A stretch of DNA of 64,000 nt. Origin: a virus. Positions 15,781 through 23,563 of the stretch are shown here, piece after piece. The first letter of the stretch is position 1. Each line of letters begins with the position of its first letter. Under the pieces are notes generated by a model that saw only the letters and a list, made by a program, of their open reading frames with translations, had not been told where the DNA came from and did not search any database. The DNA lies in the IMG/VR virus record IMGVR_UViG_3300046461_000123, positions 1 to 64,000 of that record; one strand, 5' to 3'. Position numbers and translations under genes: made by a program.

Positions 15781-17607
15781 ATGCCCAGTAGCTACACCCC
15801 ACTCCTGCGCTTGACGCTGCCGGCTGACGGTGAGCTTGTTGGCACCTGGGGGCAGACGGTCAACACCGGCATCACGACGCTGGAAGAGGCGGCTGTCGCC
15901 GGTACGGTTGCTGTCGCGATGGCGGATGCCAACCAGACGCTGACCGTGGCCAACGGTGCGACGGATCAAGCGCGGTACAACACGATCCGGCTCACTGGCG
16001 TGCTCACGGCGCAGCGCAATGTCATCTGTCCTTCGAGCAGCAAGAACTACTTCGTGCGCAACGCCACCACGGGTGGTTTCGGCATCAACTTCAAGACCGC
16101 TGCAGGCACCGGCATTGTCGTGCCGGCGGGGACAGCAGCGGTGCTGTACTGCGATGGCACGAACGTCCTCTCAGCGGTCAATAGCTTCGCTGATGTGACG
16201 GAGTTCAATGCGGCTGAAGCCATCCGCTTGTCCGCGTCTGGTGCGGCCATCGTGTGGCGACTGAATGATGCTGAAGAACCTCCTGGCTTGGTCATCTCAC
16301 GCAACGCTGCATCGCAGATCATGATCTTGCGCGGCCGGGGCGGCGTGTCGATCGAGGACAGCACAACGGCGGTTCAGTTTTTTTCCGCCATGTTGGTGCC
16401 GCAAACTGACAAGGGTGTGGATCTTGGAGCCGTAGCGCAGCGTTGGGCTAATGCGTACATCGGTGGTGTTGCCGTGTTCAGTGGCGGTGACAGCGCGCCG
16501 ATCATATTGAGCGGCACCAATGCAGCCATTGTTTGGAACAAGGGCGGGCCGAACCTTGCAGTCATCAACTACGTGGACACCATGTCGCAGTTCGGGCTCA
16601 CCACGACTGGGGCTAATGGCATCTACTTTGAGACCGATCGTGGCTTGCGGTTCGTGACCACGCGCTTCGGTCCCGACGTTGACAGGGCCATCGACCTGGG
16701 CACGACGGCGCTGCGGTGGAATAACGCGTACATCGGCAGCATCATCGACTACAGCACGCTGACCATGCAGTCCGACACTTCTGGCGCCGTCGTTTGGAAG
16801 AATGCCGATGGCTTGCAGCGGGGCTACATCAGCAACGATCAAGCCACTGGCATTGGCTACTGGGTTGGCGGTACTGCACTGGTCTTGGCGAACAGCGCGG
16901 CTACGCTGCAGTTTTATGGCACGGCTTTGCGAGGAGCGGTCACTGACACCATCTCGATTGGCGAGCCCGGCAATCAGTTCGCTGCTTGCTACGCGGGGAG
17001 GTTTCAGGCTTACGTCACGCCTAGCGGTGGAAGCTTCGGATTGCAGGTCAACTGCGAGGTTCCGAATGTTGGCGGCAACGCGCCCGTATGGCGTGCTTCG
17101 CCGGCCGCTTCGGAGCCGTCAACCTACAACAGTGGGTTTGTCGCCACCATGAAGTCCCAGCCGGGTTTCCCGATTTTCAGGTACGACTTCTCGCTGGCGC
17201 AGTACTCGGGCTACAACGGCTATTCATGCTCGGTCCATGCGGATACGGGCCAGTGGGCCTTTTCGGTGGCCATCAGCAACCCGTCGAGCAGCCGCTTGAA
17301 GTCGAACTGGATGTATGAGATGGGTGCGGTGGTGGACGGGCTGGCAGACATCACCGAGGTAGGCAGTTTCGACTTCACCATCGGCACTTATCCGAAGGAC
17401 TTCCCGGTCGCAGCGAAGCGGGGTTTGCCGATCACGATACGGCAGGTTGGTGTCAGCGCCGAGCAGCTGCGGCGGGTCATGCCTGATGCGGTGTCGGAAC
17501 CTAACGGTGATGGCGTGCTGAACGTGACTTACGGTAATGCGGCGCTGGTTGCCGCTGTCGCGCTGGCCAAACGCATCAAAGCCATTGAGACATTAATGGG
17601 CATCTAG
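15781..17607 (+). CDS. Tail fibre or spike with S74-like C-terminal chaperone region
   Basis: 608 residues, with GAGGAG before the ATG. The N-terminus (YTPLLRLTLPADGELVGTWG) is of the type that joins fibres to phage particles. The middle has three repeats around VDLGAVAQRWANAYIGG and IDLGTTALRWNNAYIGS, typical of beta-helical fibre shafts. The end, SSSRLKSNW (502-510), then YGNAALVAAVALAKRIKAIE, resembles the intramolecular chaperone (peptidase S74) of self-cleaving fibres: Ser502 and Lys507 are five apart, like the Ser-Lys pair in the K1F endosialidase chaperone. It would recognise the host surface. Confidence 0.75.
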   Translation: MPSSYTPLLRLTLPADGELVGTWGQTVNTGITTLEEAAVAGTVAVAMADANQTLTVANGATDQARYNTIRLTGVLTAQRNVICPSSSKNYFVRNATTGGFGINFKTAAGTGIVVPAGTAAVLYCDGTNVLSAVNSFADVTEFNAAEAIRLSASGAAIVWRLNDAEEPPGLVISRNAASQIMILRGRGGVSIEDSTTAVQFFSAMLVPQTDKGVDLGAVAQRWANAYIGGVAVFSGGDSAPIILSGTNAAIVWNKGGPNLAVINYVDTMSQFGLTTTGANGIYFETDRGLRFVTTRFGPDVDRAIDLGTTALRWNNAYIGSIIDYSTLTMQSDTSGAVVWKNADGLQRGYISNDQATGIGYWVGGTALVLANSAATLQFYGTALRGAVTDTISIGEPGNQFAACYAGRFQAYVTPSGGSFGLQVNCEVPNVGGNAPVWRASPAASEPSTYNSGFVATMKSQPGFPIFRYDFSLAQYSGYNGYSCSVHADTGQWAFSVAISNPSSSRLKSNWMYEMGAVVDGLADITEVGSFDFTIGTYPKDFPVAAKRGLPITIRQVGVSAEQLRRVMPDAVSEPNGDGVLNVTYGNAALVAAVALAKRIKAIETLMGI

Positions 17608-17823
17608 ATGTGGTGCCTGCTTGTGATCATGACTGCGCTTGTTGCATTGCTCGGCTGCGCGATGGCCATAGGCGAGGGATCTGCGGCGTGTGTTGATCTC
17701 GACACGAGGTCGGCCCTGGTAGTTGATTCGTCGGCATCGAGTCCGAGCAAGACGGTCAGGCGCGCGGATGAACCGGCAGGGGTTTCCTGTCAAGGCGGCG
17801 GTAGTACAGGAGTCAAACCATGA
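17608..17823 (+). CDS. Small protein with lipobox-like N-terminus
   Basis: 71 residues. The N-terminus MWCLLVIMTALVALLGCAMA is hydrophobic and ends in LLGC, a lipobox-like pattern, followed by a polar tail. Lipoprotein outer spanins look like this, but the hydrophobic part lacks the usual basic start, and no inner spanin partner with an overlapping frame is evident. The stop overlaps the next start in an ATGA, which supports its being translated. There is no ribosome-binding site ahead of the ATG. Confidence 0.45.
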   Translation: MWCLLVIMTALVALLGCAMAIGEGSAACVDLDTRSALVVDSSASSPSKTVRRADEPAGVSCQGGGSTGVKP

Positions 17824-18017
17824 ACCTCGTCAGCTTGCTCATCACGGTCCTCATCCTCGGGCTCATCTTTGGCATCGTCTGGTGGGGCATACAGCAGATC
17901 TCGATGCCGCCGCCGTTCAAGAATGTGGCGATCGGCATCTTCGTGCTCATCGTGGTGCTCGTGCTAGTCGGCCTGTTGATGGGCGACGGCAACGTGCCCA
18001 TGATTCGTTTGAGGTGA
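17820..18017 (+). CDS. Two-span small membrane protein, holin-like candidate
   Basis: 65 residues with GGAG before the ATG. Two hydrophobic segments, about residues 4-24 (SLLITVLILGLIFGIVWWGI) and 37-54 (AIGIFVLIVVLVLVGLL), are separated by a short loop (QQISMPPPFKN). Similar short two-span proteins occur in many phages and are often listed only as membrane proteins. A holin role is possible because no other holin is visible, but no endolysin gene is recognised next to it. Confidence 0.65.
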   Translation: MNLVSLLITVLILGLIFGIVWWGIQQISMPPPFKNVAIGIFVLIVVLVLVGLLMGDGNVPMIRLR

Positions 18018-18021
18018 TGAC

Positions 18022-18186
18022 ATGCCAGCCAAATCGCAAGCCCAGGCCAAGCTGATGCGTGCGGTAGCGCACAACCCGGCTTTCGCCAAGAAGGTCGGCA
18101 TCCCGCCGAAAGTCGGCAAGGAGTTCTCCAAGACGGTGGTTAACGCACCGAAACGCGTGCAGAAACGTACACAGAAGCGAGGGTGA
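18022..18186 (+). CDS. DUF3008-like small basic protein
   Basis: 54 residues, with GAGGTGAT before the ATG. The sequence MPAKSQAQAKLMRAVAHNPA, then FAKKVGIPPKVGKEF, is lysine-rich, and the start MPAKS-AQ--LM matches small phage proteins of the DUF3008 type. These are common near virion genes, and their role is unknown. Confidence 0.65.
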   Translation: MPAKSQAQAKLMRAVAHNPAFAKKVGIPPKVGKEFSKTVVNAPKRVQKRTQKRG

Positions 18187-18187
18187 C

Positions 18188-18460
18188 ATGGCAACTATTT
18201 TTGACCGGTACAACGACAAGGTAGAGACTGCGATCGACGATGCGGTCAGCGGAAAGCAGGCCGCGGCGGCGCCGCCGCCACCAGCGGCACCGGCACCGGG
18301 TTCGGCGACGCTGAGCAAAGGCGTTCCGCTGACCGATGCGGAGAAGCGCAAGTGGATCGAAGGTCGCGACAAGATCTTGAAAGCGCGCGGCTTCAGCAAG
18401 GGCGGCGGCATCGACGGCGCGGCACAGCGGGGCAAGACGCGGGCGCAGCGCAGTCGTTGA
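18188..18460 (+). CDS. Small protein with C-terminal KGGGIDG tag
   Basis: 90 residues, with GAGGGTGAC before the ATG. The middle is Ala/Pro-rich (QAAAAPPPPAAPAPGS), then a helix (LTDAEKRKWIEGRDKILKAR). The last 19 residues, FSKGGGIDGAAQRGKTRAQ, match the end of the protein at 12630 (AKGGSVDGCAARGRTKG). The shared end suggests a common virion-targeting or packing signal. Confidence 0.6.
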   Translation: MATIFDRYNDKVETAIDDAVSGKQAAAAPPPPAAPAPGSATLSKGVPLTDAEKRKWIEGRDKILKARGFSKGGGIDGAAQRGKTRAQRSR

Positions 18461-18494
18461 AAATAGCTGCTCTCAAATCCAACTGGAGTATCAG

Positions 18495-18695
18495 ATGCAG
18501 CAGCTCAACATCACGCTCAATGGCCAGCAGTTCGAGCAGGTCATGAACGCGCTTGGTCAGCAGCCGTTCATGCAGGTCGCGGGCCTGATCAACGAACTGC
18601 TGCGGCAGGCGCAGGCCCAGAGTCCTGAGCCGCCGGCCGTGTCCAATGGCGCGCACAGCAGTTCGCTGGCTGTTGGCGCTGCCGGTACGCAGTAA
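18495..18695 (+). CDS. Small hypothetical protein
   Basis: 66 residues, with TGGAG before the ATG. The N-terminus is MQQLNITLNGQQFEQVMNAL, followed by FMQVAGLINELLRQAQAQ, with an Ala/Ser-rich end. It looks like a short strand and helix that could form coiled coils. The first 50 residues resemble small phage proteins that pair with virion components. Function unknown. Confidence 0.6.
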   Translation: MQQLNITLNGQQFEQVMNALGQQPFMQVAGLINELLRQAQAQSPEPPAVSNGAHSSSLAVGAAGTQ

Positions 18696-18716
18696 GAGCA
18701 CACGCCTTGCCTGATC

Positions 18717-20645
18717 ATGCCGCTACAAGACATCAAGCTGCGTCCTGGGATCAACCGTGAAGGCACAGCCACGGCTGCGGAAGGGACGTGGTATGCGGGG
18801 AACAACGTCAGGTTTCGTAGTGGACTGCCGGAGAAGATCGGTGGATGGAAGTCCGATGCATCGCACGTCGATCCGAACACGCCGCCCCCTTTCGGCAGCT
18901 TCTGGGGCATCTGCAGGCATCTCTTCAACTGGCTGACGCTGGCTCGCTCCAACATGCTGGGCATCGGCACCAGCATGAAGTACTACGTCCAGAACGGCAT
19001 CGGCGGGATCATTTATGACGTGACGCCGATCAGTTCGACAACGCTGGCGGGGGACGTGACGTTCGCAGCGGTGAACGGGTCTGCGGTGCTGACCGTGACG
19101 GACATGTCGAACGGCGCCTTTGCCGGCGACTTTGTGGTCTTCAGTGGCGCGGTGAGTCTGGGCGGCGCCATCACGGCTGCGGTGCTCAACCGCGAGTACC
19201 AGATTGTGACCATCATTAACCCGGACACCTACACGGTGGTGGCGTCGGTGCCGGCGAATGCGCTCGATGTGGGCAACGGGGGCGCTGCAGTCGTGGCTAC
19301 GTATCTGCTGCCCATTGGCGATGACATCTTCACGCCAGGGCTGGGATGGGGCGCAGGCGGTTGGGGCGGCAGCACATACGGCACGCTGACTGGCTGGGGT
19401 GCATCAGCAGTGATGCCTTCATCCGTCGGGTTGCAGCCACGACTGTGGTCGGCATCGAATTTCGGTGAGCAGTTGCTGGTCAATCCGCGTGGCGAAGGCA
19501 TCTATCTGTGGGTGCCGAATGTCGATCCGAGCATCGTCGATCGGCTTGTGTTGCTGACTGGTGGCGACACGCCGATCGTGTGCAACCTGCTGCTTGTGTC
19601 GGACGCGTCGCGTTTCGTGCTCACCTTCGGCGTCAATGACTATGGCGAGACGGAGAAGGATCCGTTGCTTGTGCGCTGGTCCGATCAAGAGTCATACACG
19701 GAGTGGACGCCGAGTGCGACGAACCAAGCAGGCAGCTATCGGCTGAGCCAGGGCTCGGTCATTCTCGCTGCGGTGCAGACACGACAGGAAGTCCTCGTGT
19801 GGACCGATGCCGCGCTCTACTCGATGCAGTACCAGGGGCCGCCTTATGTGTGGAGCACGAACATTCTGGCGGACAACATCTCGCTGCTCGGTCCCAACGC
19901 GGTCTACTCGTTCAACAACATCACCTACTGGATGGGAACGGACAAGTTCTATGTTTACAACGGTCGCGTGGAGCCGTTGCCATGCACGCTGCTGCGCTTC
20001 GTCTTCAGTGACATCAATGTCGAACAGGGGTTCCAGGCCCACGCCGGCCACAACGAGGCGTTCAACGAGGTGTGGTGGTTCTACTGCTCGGCTGACAGCA
20101 CGGCGATCGATCGCTATGTCATCTACAACTATCTCGAGAACGTCTGGAGTTATGGGGCGATGGTGCGCACGGCATGGCTTGACAGCCGGTTGCGTCCGCA
20201 GCCCATCGGGGCTACGGGCGGGAACAAGCTCGTGTATCACGAGCTGGGTGCGGACAATGGGGAAATCGATCCAGCGGTTCCGGTGACGGCGTTCATCTCT
20301 TCGGCGCCAGTGGACATCGATTCAGGCCAGCGGTTCTCGTTCATTCGCCGCCTGCAGCCGGATGTGTCCTTCACGGGATCGACCGTGAATCAACCGGCCG
20401 TGACGCTGGGTCTTGCTGCGCGTCCGTTTGCTGGTGCGCCATACGGGGTTCGCCAGGACAATCAAGCGGCGAGTGCACAGGACTACAGCGCCGGGCAACG
20501 GTATCGGGTGCAGGAGTTCACGCAGGAGATCTATCCGCGGCTGCGTGGACAACAGGTCCAGTTCACCATCGAGTCGGCTGCGATCGGCGTGGCATGGCAG
20601 CTGGGCGTGATTCGTGTTGACGTGCGCCAGGATGGGCGGAAGTAG
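18717..20645 (+). CDS. Tail nozzle / packaged-DNA stabilisation type protein
   Basis: 642 residues. It starts MPLQDIKLRPGINREGTATA and VRFRSGLPEKIGGW, a beginning shared by many phage tail-tube or nozzle proteins that resemble P22 gp10 or the SU10 nozzle. The middle holds recurring beta blades (SRFVLTFGVNDYGETEKDPL, EVLVWTDAALYSMQYQGP, TYWMGTDKFYVYNGRVEPLP) consistent with a beta-propeller. It would extend the DNA channel below the adaptor. The long beta-rich insertion from about 95 to 200 may be a domain added to the core. Confidence 0.75.
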   Translation: MPLQDIKLRPGINREGTATAAEGTWYAGNNVRFRSGLPEKIGGWKSDASHVDPNTPPPFGSFWGICRHLFNWLTLARSNMLGIGTSMKYYVQNGIGGIIYDVTPISSTTLAGDVTFAAVNGSAVLTVTDMSNGAFAGDFVVFSGAVSLGGAITAAVLNREYQIVTIINPDTYTVVASVPANALDVGNGGAAVVATYLLPIGDDIFTPGLGWGAGGWGGSTYGTLTGWGASAVMPSSVGLQPRLWSASNFGEQLLVNPRGEGIYLWVPNVDPSIVDRLVLLTGGDTPIVCNLLLVSDASRFVLTFGVNDYGETEKDPLLVRWSDQESYTEWTPSATNQAGSYRLSQGSVILAAVQTRQEVLVWTDAALYSMQYQGPPYVWSTNILADNISLLGPNAVYSFNNITYWMGTDKFYVYNGRVEPLPCTLLRFVFSDINVEQGFQAHAGHNEAFNEVWWFYCSADSTAIDRYVIYNYLENVWSYGAMVRTAWLDSRLRPQPIGATGGNKLVYHELGADNGEIDPAVPVTAFISSAPVDIDSGQRFSFIRRLQPDVSFTGSTVNQPAVTLGLAARPFAGAPYGVRQDNQAASAQDYSAGQRYRVQEFTQEIYPRLRGQQVQFTIESAAIGVAWQLGVIRVDVRQDGRK

Positions 20646-20651
20646 GCAGCG

Positions 20652-21329
20652 GTGAGCTTCCTGCGCATCCCCACGCCGCCGCGCCTGCCGGATCCGGAGA
20701 CCGACAGCCCGCGATCCTTCACGGCACTGCTGTATGTGCTGCGGCTGTACTTCGCGCAGCTTGATGGCGTCATGCAGGCGTTGCTCGGGCGCAATGGCGG
20801 ACAGTTCCTTGAGGTGCCATCGGCGAGCTACAACAACCCCAGCGATCAAGCCACGCTTGCTGGCACTGCGTTGGCCGTGCGCATACCGGACTTCACGCAT
20901 GAGCAAGGTTTCACCAAGCCGACAGTTTCAAAGATTCAGCCGGACCATGCGGGCACGTACTACATGCAGTGCACGCTCAACTTCATCAACTCGGGTGGTT
21001 CGGATCGACTCGTGAGCGCATGGCTGCGCAAGAGCGGCGTTGACGTGCCAACGTCGCGGGTGGATTCGACGATCCCCAGCAACGACATAAACAGCCTATC
21101 GATCGCCTACCTGGGTGACTTGCTGCCGACTGACACGCTTGAAGTGATGATGCTCTCACCCAACGTGGCTGCATTTCTGTACGCGGCGCCTGCGATTGGC
21201 GCCTTGCCGACGGGTGCGTCAGTGCGACTTAACATCCACTATGTCTCGAACGACAGCACAGTGCAAACCACGTCGTTATTGCACCGGGTAAAGAAGCGCA
21301 CTGACGGACATTCCGAGGAGTTCCCATGA
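20652..21329 (+). CDS. Virion protein with jelly-roll-like C-terminal half
   Basis: 225 residues with a GTG start. The N-terminus MSFLRIPTPPRLPDPETDSP and the helix SFTALLYVLRLYFAQLDGVM precede a beta-sandwich-type half (FTHEQGFTKPTVSKIQPDHA, YYMQCTLNFINSGGSDRLVS, SVRLNIHYVSND). Such short proteins after nozzle genes can be fibres or adhesin-like. The stop overlaps the next start in ATGA. Confidence 0.65.
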   Translation: MSFLRIPTPPRLPDPETDSPRSFTALLYVLRLYFAQLDGVMQALLGRNGGQFLEVPSASYNNPSDQATLAGTALAVRIPDFTHEQGFTKPTVSKIQPDHAGTYYMQCTLNFINSGGSDRLVSAWLRKSGVDVPTSRVDSTIPSNDINSLSIAYLGDLLPTDTLEVMMLSPNVAAFLYAAPAIGALPTGASVRLNIHYVSNDSTVQTTSLLHRVKKRTDGHSEEFP

Positions 21330-23563
21330 GTCTGCATCAACTAGCCCAGCAGGTTCGCGACAAGGGTCGTGGCGACGACACGGAGCTTGTGCACTTCACC
21401 AAGGGCGAGCTTGGCGGGTTGAACGCGCTGGCGCGTGCGATGTACGGCAGTGACTTGCCGCGCAACCCGTACACCGGGCTGCCGGAAGCGAGCTGGTTGA
21501 AGAATCTCCTGCCGACCCTCGTGGGTGCGGCAACCACGTACTTCACCGGCAGTGATGTGGCCGGCGCTGCGGCGGGTGCAGCCGTTGGCGGGTATCAAGC
21601 CAACCGTGCCGGCGGCGACACGCTGGCAGGAGCGCTTGCAGGCGGTCTCGGCGGTTATGGCGGGGGTCAGCTGGCCTCGGGCCTCAACGCAGCGGGTGCG
21701 TCGGTGGATACGCCTGCTGCAGCTCCTGTCGCGGGACCTGCAGAGGGCGTCGATGCGACAGGCGGTCCGGAGACCGCTACGAACTACAAGGGCGCACCTG
21801 TACTGAAGCCACCGGGTACTCCGGAGTTTTCCTGGGAGCACATGAAGGCCGGTATCGGTGCGCTGGGTACGGCGGACGGCAGGACGGCTTTCGTCGGTAC
21901 GGCTGCTGAGAAGGGGAAGCCGGCGACGGGCGCAGGCGGAGCACCGTATGCGGCACTGCTCAAGGCTGCGACGCCTTTGCTGGCGCCGCCAGCGGCCAGC
22001 TCCAGTTCGGGCGCTCCGCCGAAACGCGAGGCGCAGAAGTACGAGGGTCAGTGGGTGATGCGCGACGGGCAACCGTTTTTCGAGACGAAGAATGTCACGC
22101 ACGGGCATGCCGAAGGCGGTGCAGTCAATACCTCGAAGGGTGTCACAAGCCAGAACGTGTTCGACTACCTCATGGGGGACGCCTCGTTGTTCAAGCCCCA
22201 GGTCACGCCGCAAGCAATACCGGCAGCGCGAACGACGGTTGGTGGCGTTGGCGTGCCGCTCAACAGTGCTGGTGACGCCAGCACGGGCACGGGCAGCACG
22301 GGTGGTGGCGACACAGGTCCAGGCGGCGCTGGTGGTTCCGGCGGCACGAGCACTTCAGCAGGTGACACGGGTGCGCCGTCAGGAGTGTCTTCAGCCGTAG
22401 GTCAAGGTATCGGCGCGGCTGTTGGCACGGTCGCTGGTATAGGCCCGACCGCTGGTGCAGCAATCGGAGGTGGGCTGGCTGGTTTGTCACAGGATGCTGC
22501 GGCAAATGCACCTAACTCGGCTGTCAATTCCCCGACAGCGGGTATCGCAGTTGCGCCTGCCGATGCCGCAGCGGCAGCTAACGCTCCATCCGGTGTTGCG
22601 CCTGTAAGCCCCGAAGCGCAGGCGTCGATAGAAGGCATGATCAGCGCGGATGCTGCTGCGTCTGCGGCTGATTCAGGCGATGCCGCAGCTGCAGGAGATG
22701 CTGCAGCGGGTGCCGGTGGCGGTTCAGGCGCAGATGCGGGTGGTACGGGCGCACCAGGGACCGGTAGCAGCTCTGGAGACTCGGCTACATCCGGTGATAC
22801 CGGTAGTGGCGGTGGTGGCGGCGGGGGTGGCGGTTGCTATGTGACGGAAGCCATGTCCCGTGCAGGCAAGAGCGACAACGCGGTTGAGCTCGGTGTCATG
22901 CGTGATTTCCGCGACAACGTGATGCTGAAGGACCCGAAGCTGGCCAAGCTCGTGCAGAAGTACTACGAGACGGCACCGAGCGTTGTGGCGACGATCAATC
23001 AGCGTGAAGACGCACCGGAAATCTATGACCTGATGCGCGAGCGCTACCTCAAGCCCGGTGTGCAGCAGGTGATGGATGGCGACACCAAGGGTGCGCTCAA
23101 GACCTATGCGGACATGCTGTCGTTCATGGCGCCGCTCGCACGCACGCCGGTTGGCGACAAGCTCGCGACAGGAGCTGAAAAGGTCAGCGATACGTTGGGG
23201 CAGAAGGGCTCCGTGGCGTTGCAGAGTGGCGGCTTCGTCTTCCCGGCTGACGTGGTGTCGGCTGTTGGCGCCGGCAGCAGCAATGCGGGGCTCGAGGCGC
23301 TGGCCAAGCACTATGGCGCGCAGCCGATTGCTGGCCAGGGTCACGGCCAGAGCGACGACATTCCTGCGACGATCGATGGCCAGCAACCAGCGCGTGTGGC
23401 CCGCGACGAAGCGGTGCTCGATGCGGATCAGGTGGCGCGCATCGGCGGTGGTGACAGCAAGCGGGGCGCCAAGAAGCTGTACGACGTGATGGCGCGTGTG
23501 CGCAAGCAATCGATGGGTACGACTAGGCAGATGCGGCCGGTCAACCTGAAGGAACTGGCATGA
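21326..23563 (+). CDS. Internal virion protein with CFI-box-like domain
   Basis: 745 residues, with GAGGAG before the ATG. Residues 57-120 are Gly/Ala-rich with glycine-zipper character (SDVAGAAAGAAVGGYQ). Residues 290-503 are low-complexity Gly/Ala/Ser. A run of Gly leads into CYVTEAM at Cys504, then VELGVMRDFRDNVM and VQKYYETAPSVVATI. This order (a C-[FY]-x-T start, LR-FRD, YY--sP-va--I) matches the CFI-box-type domain found at the ends of some bacterial proteins. A Gly-Gly tag (HAEGGAVNT) also occurs. It is probably ejected with the DNA. Confidence 0.7.
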   Translation: MSLHQLAQQVRDKGRGDDTELVHFTKGELGGLNALARAMYGSDLPRNPYTGLPEASWLKNLLPTLVGAATTYFTGSDVAGAAAGAAVGGYQANRAGGDTLAGALAGGLGGYGGGQLASGLNAAGASVDTPAAAPVAGPAEGVDATGGPETATNYKGAPVLKPPGTPEFSWEHMKAGIGALGTADGRTAFVGTAAEKGKPATGAGGAPYAALLKAATPLLAPPAASSSSGAPPKREAQKYEGQWVMRDGQPFFETKNVTHGHAEGGAVNTSKGVTSQNVFDYLMGDASLFKPQVTPQAIPAARTTVGGVGVPLNSAGDASTGTGSTGGGDTGPGGAGGSGGTSTSAGDTGAPSGVSSAVGQGIGAAVGTVAGIGPTAGAAIGGGLAGLSQDAAANAPNSAVNSPTAGIAVAPADAAAAANAPSGVAPVSPEAQASIEGMISADAAASAADSGDAAAAGDAAAGAGGGSGADAGGTGAPGTGSSSGDSATSGDTGSGGGGGGGGGCYVTEAMSRAGKSDNAVELGVMRDFRDNVMLKDPKLAKLVQKYYETAPSVVATINQREDAPEIYDLMRERYLKPGVQQVMDGDTKGALKTYADMLSFMAPLARTPVGDKLATGAEKVSDTLGQKGSVALQSGGFVFPADVVSAVGAGSSNAGLEALAKHYGAQPIAGQGHGQSDDIPATIDGQQPARVARDEAVLDADQVARIGGGDSKRGAKKLYDVMARVRKQSMGTTRQMRPVNLKELA

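Noticed and set aside
17608-18017. A spanin pair (inner and outer) in overlapping frames
   Set aside because: The lipobox-like protein lacks a basic start, and the next protein has two membrane spans and no periplasmic coiled coil.
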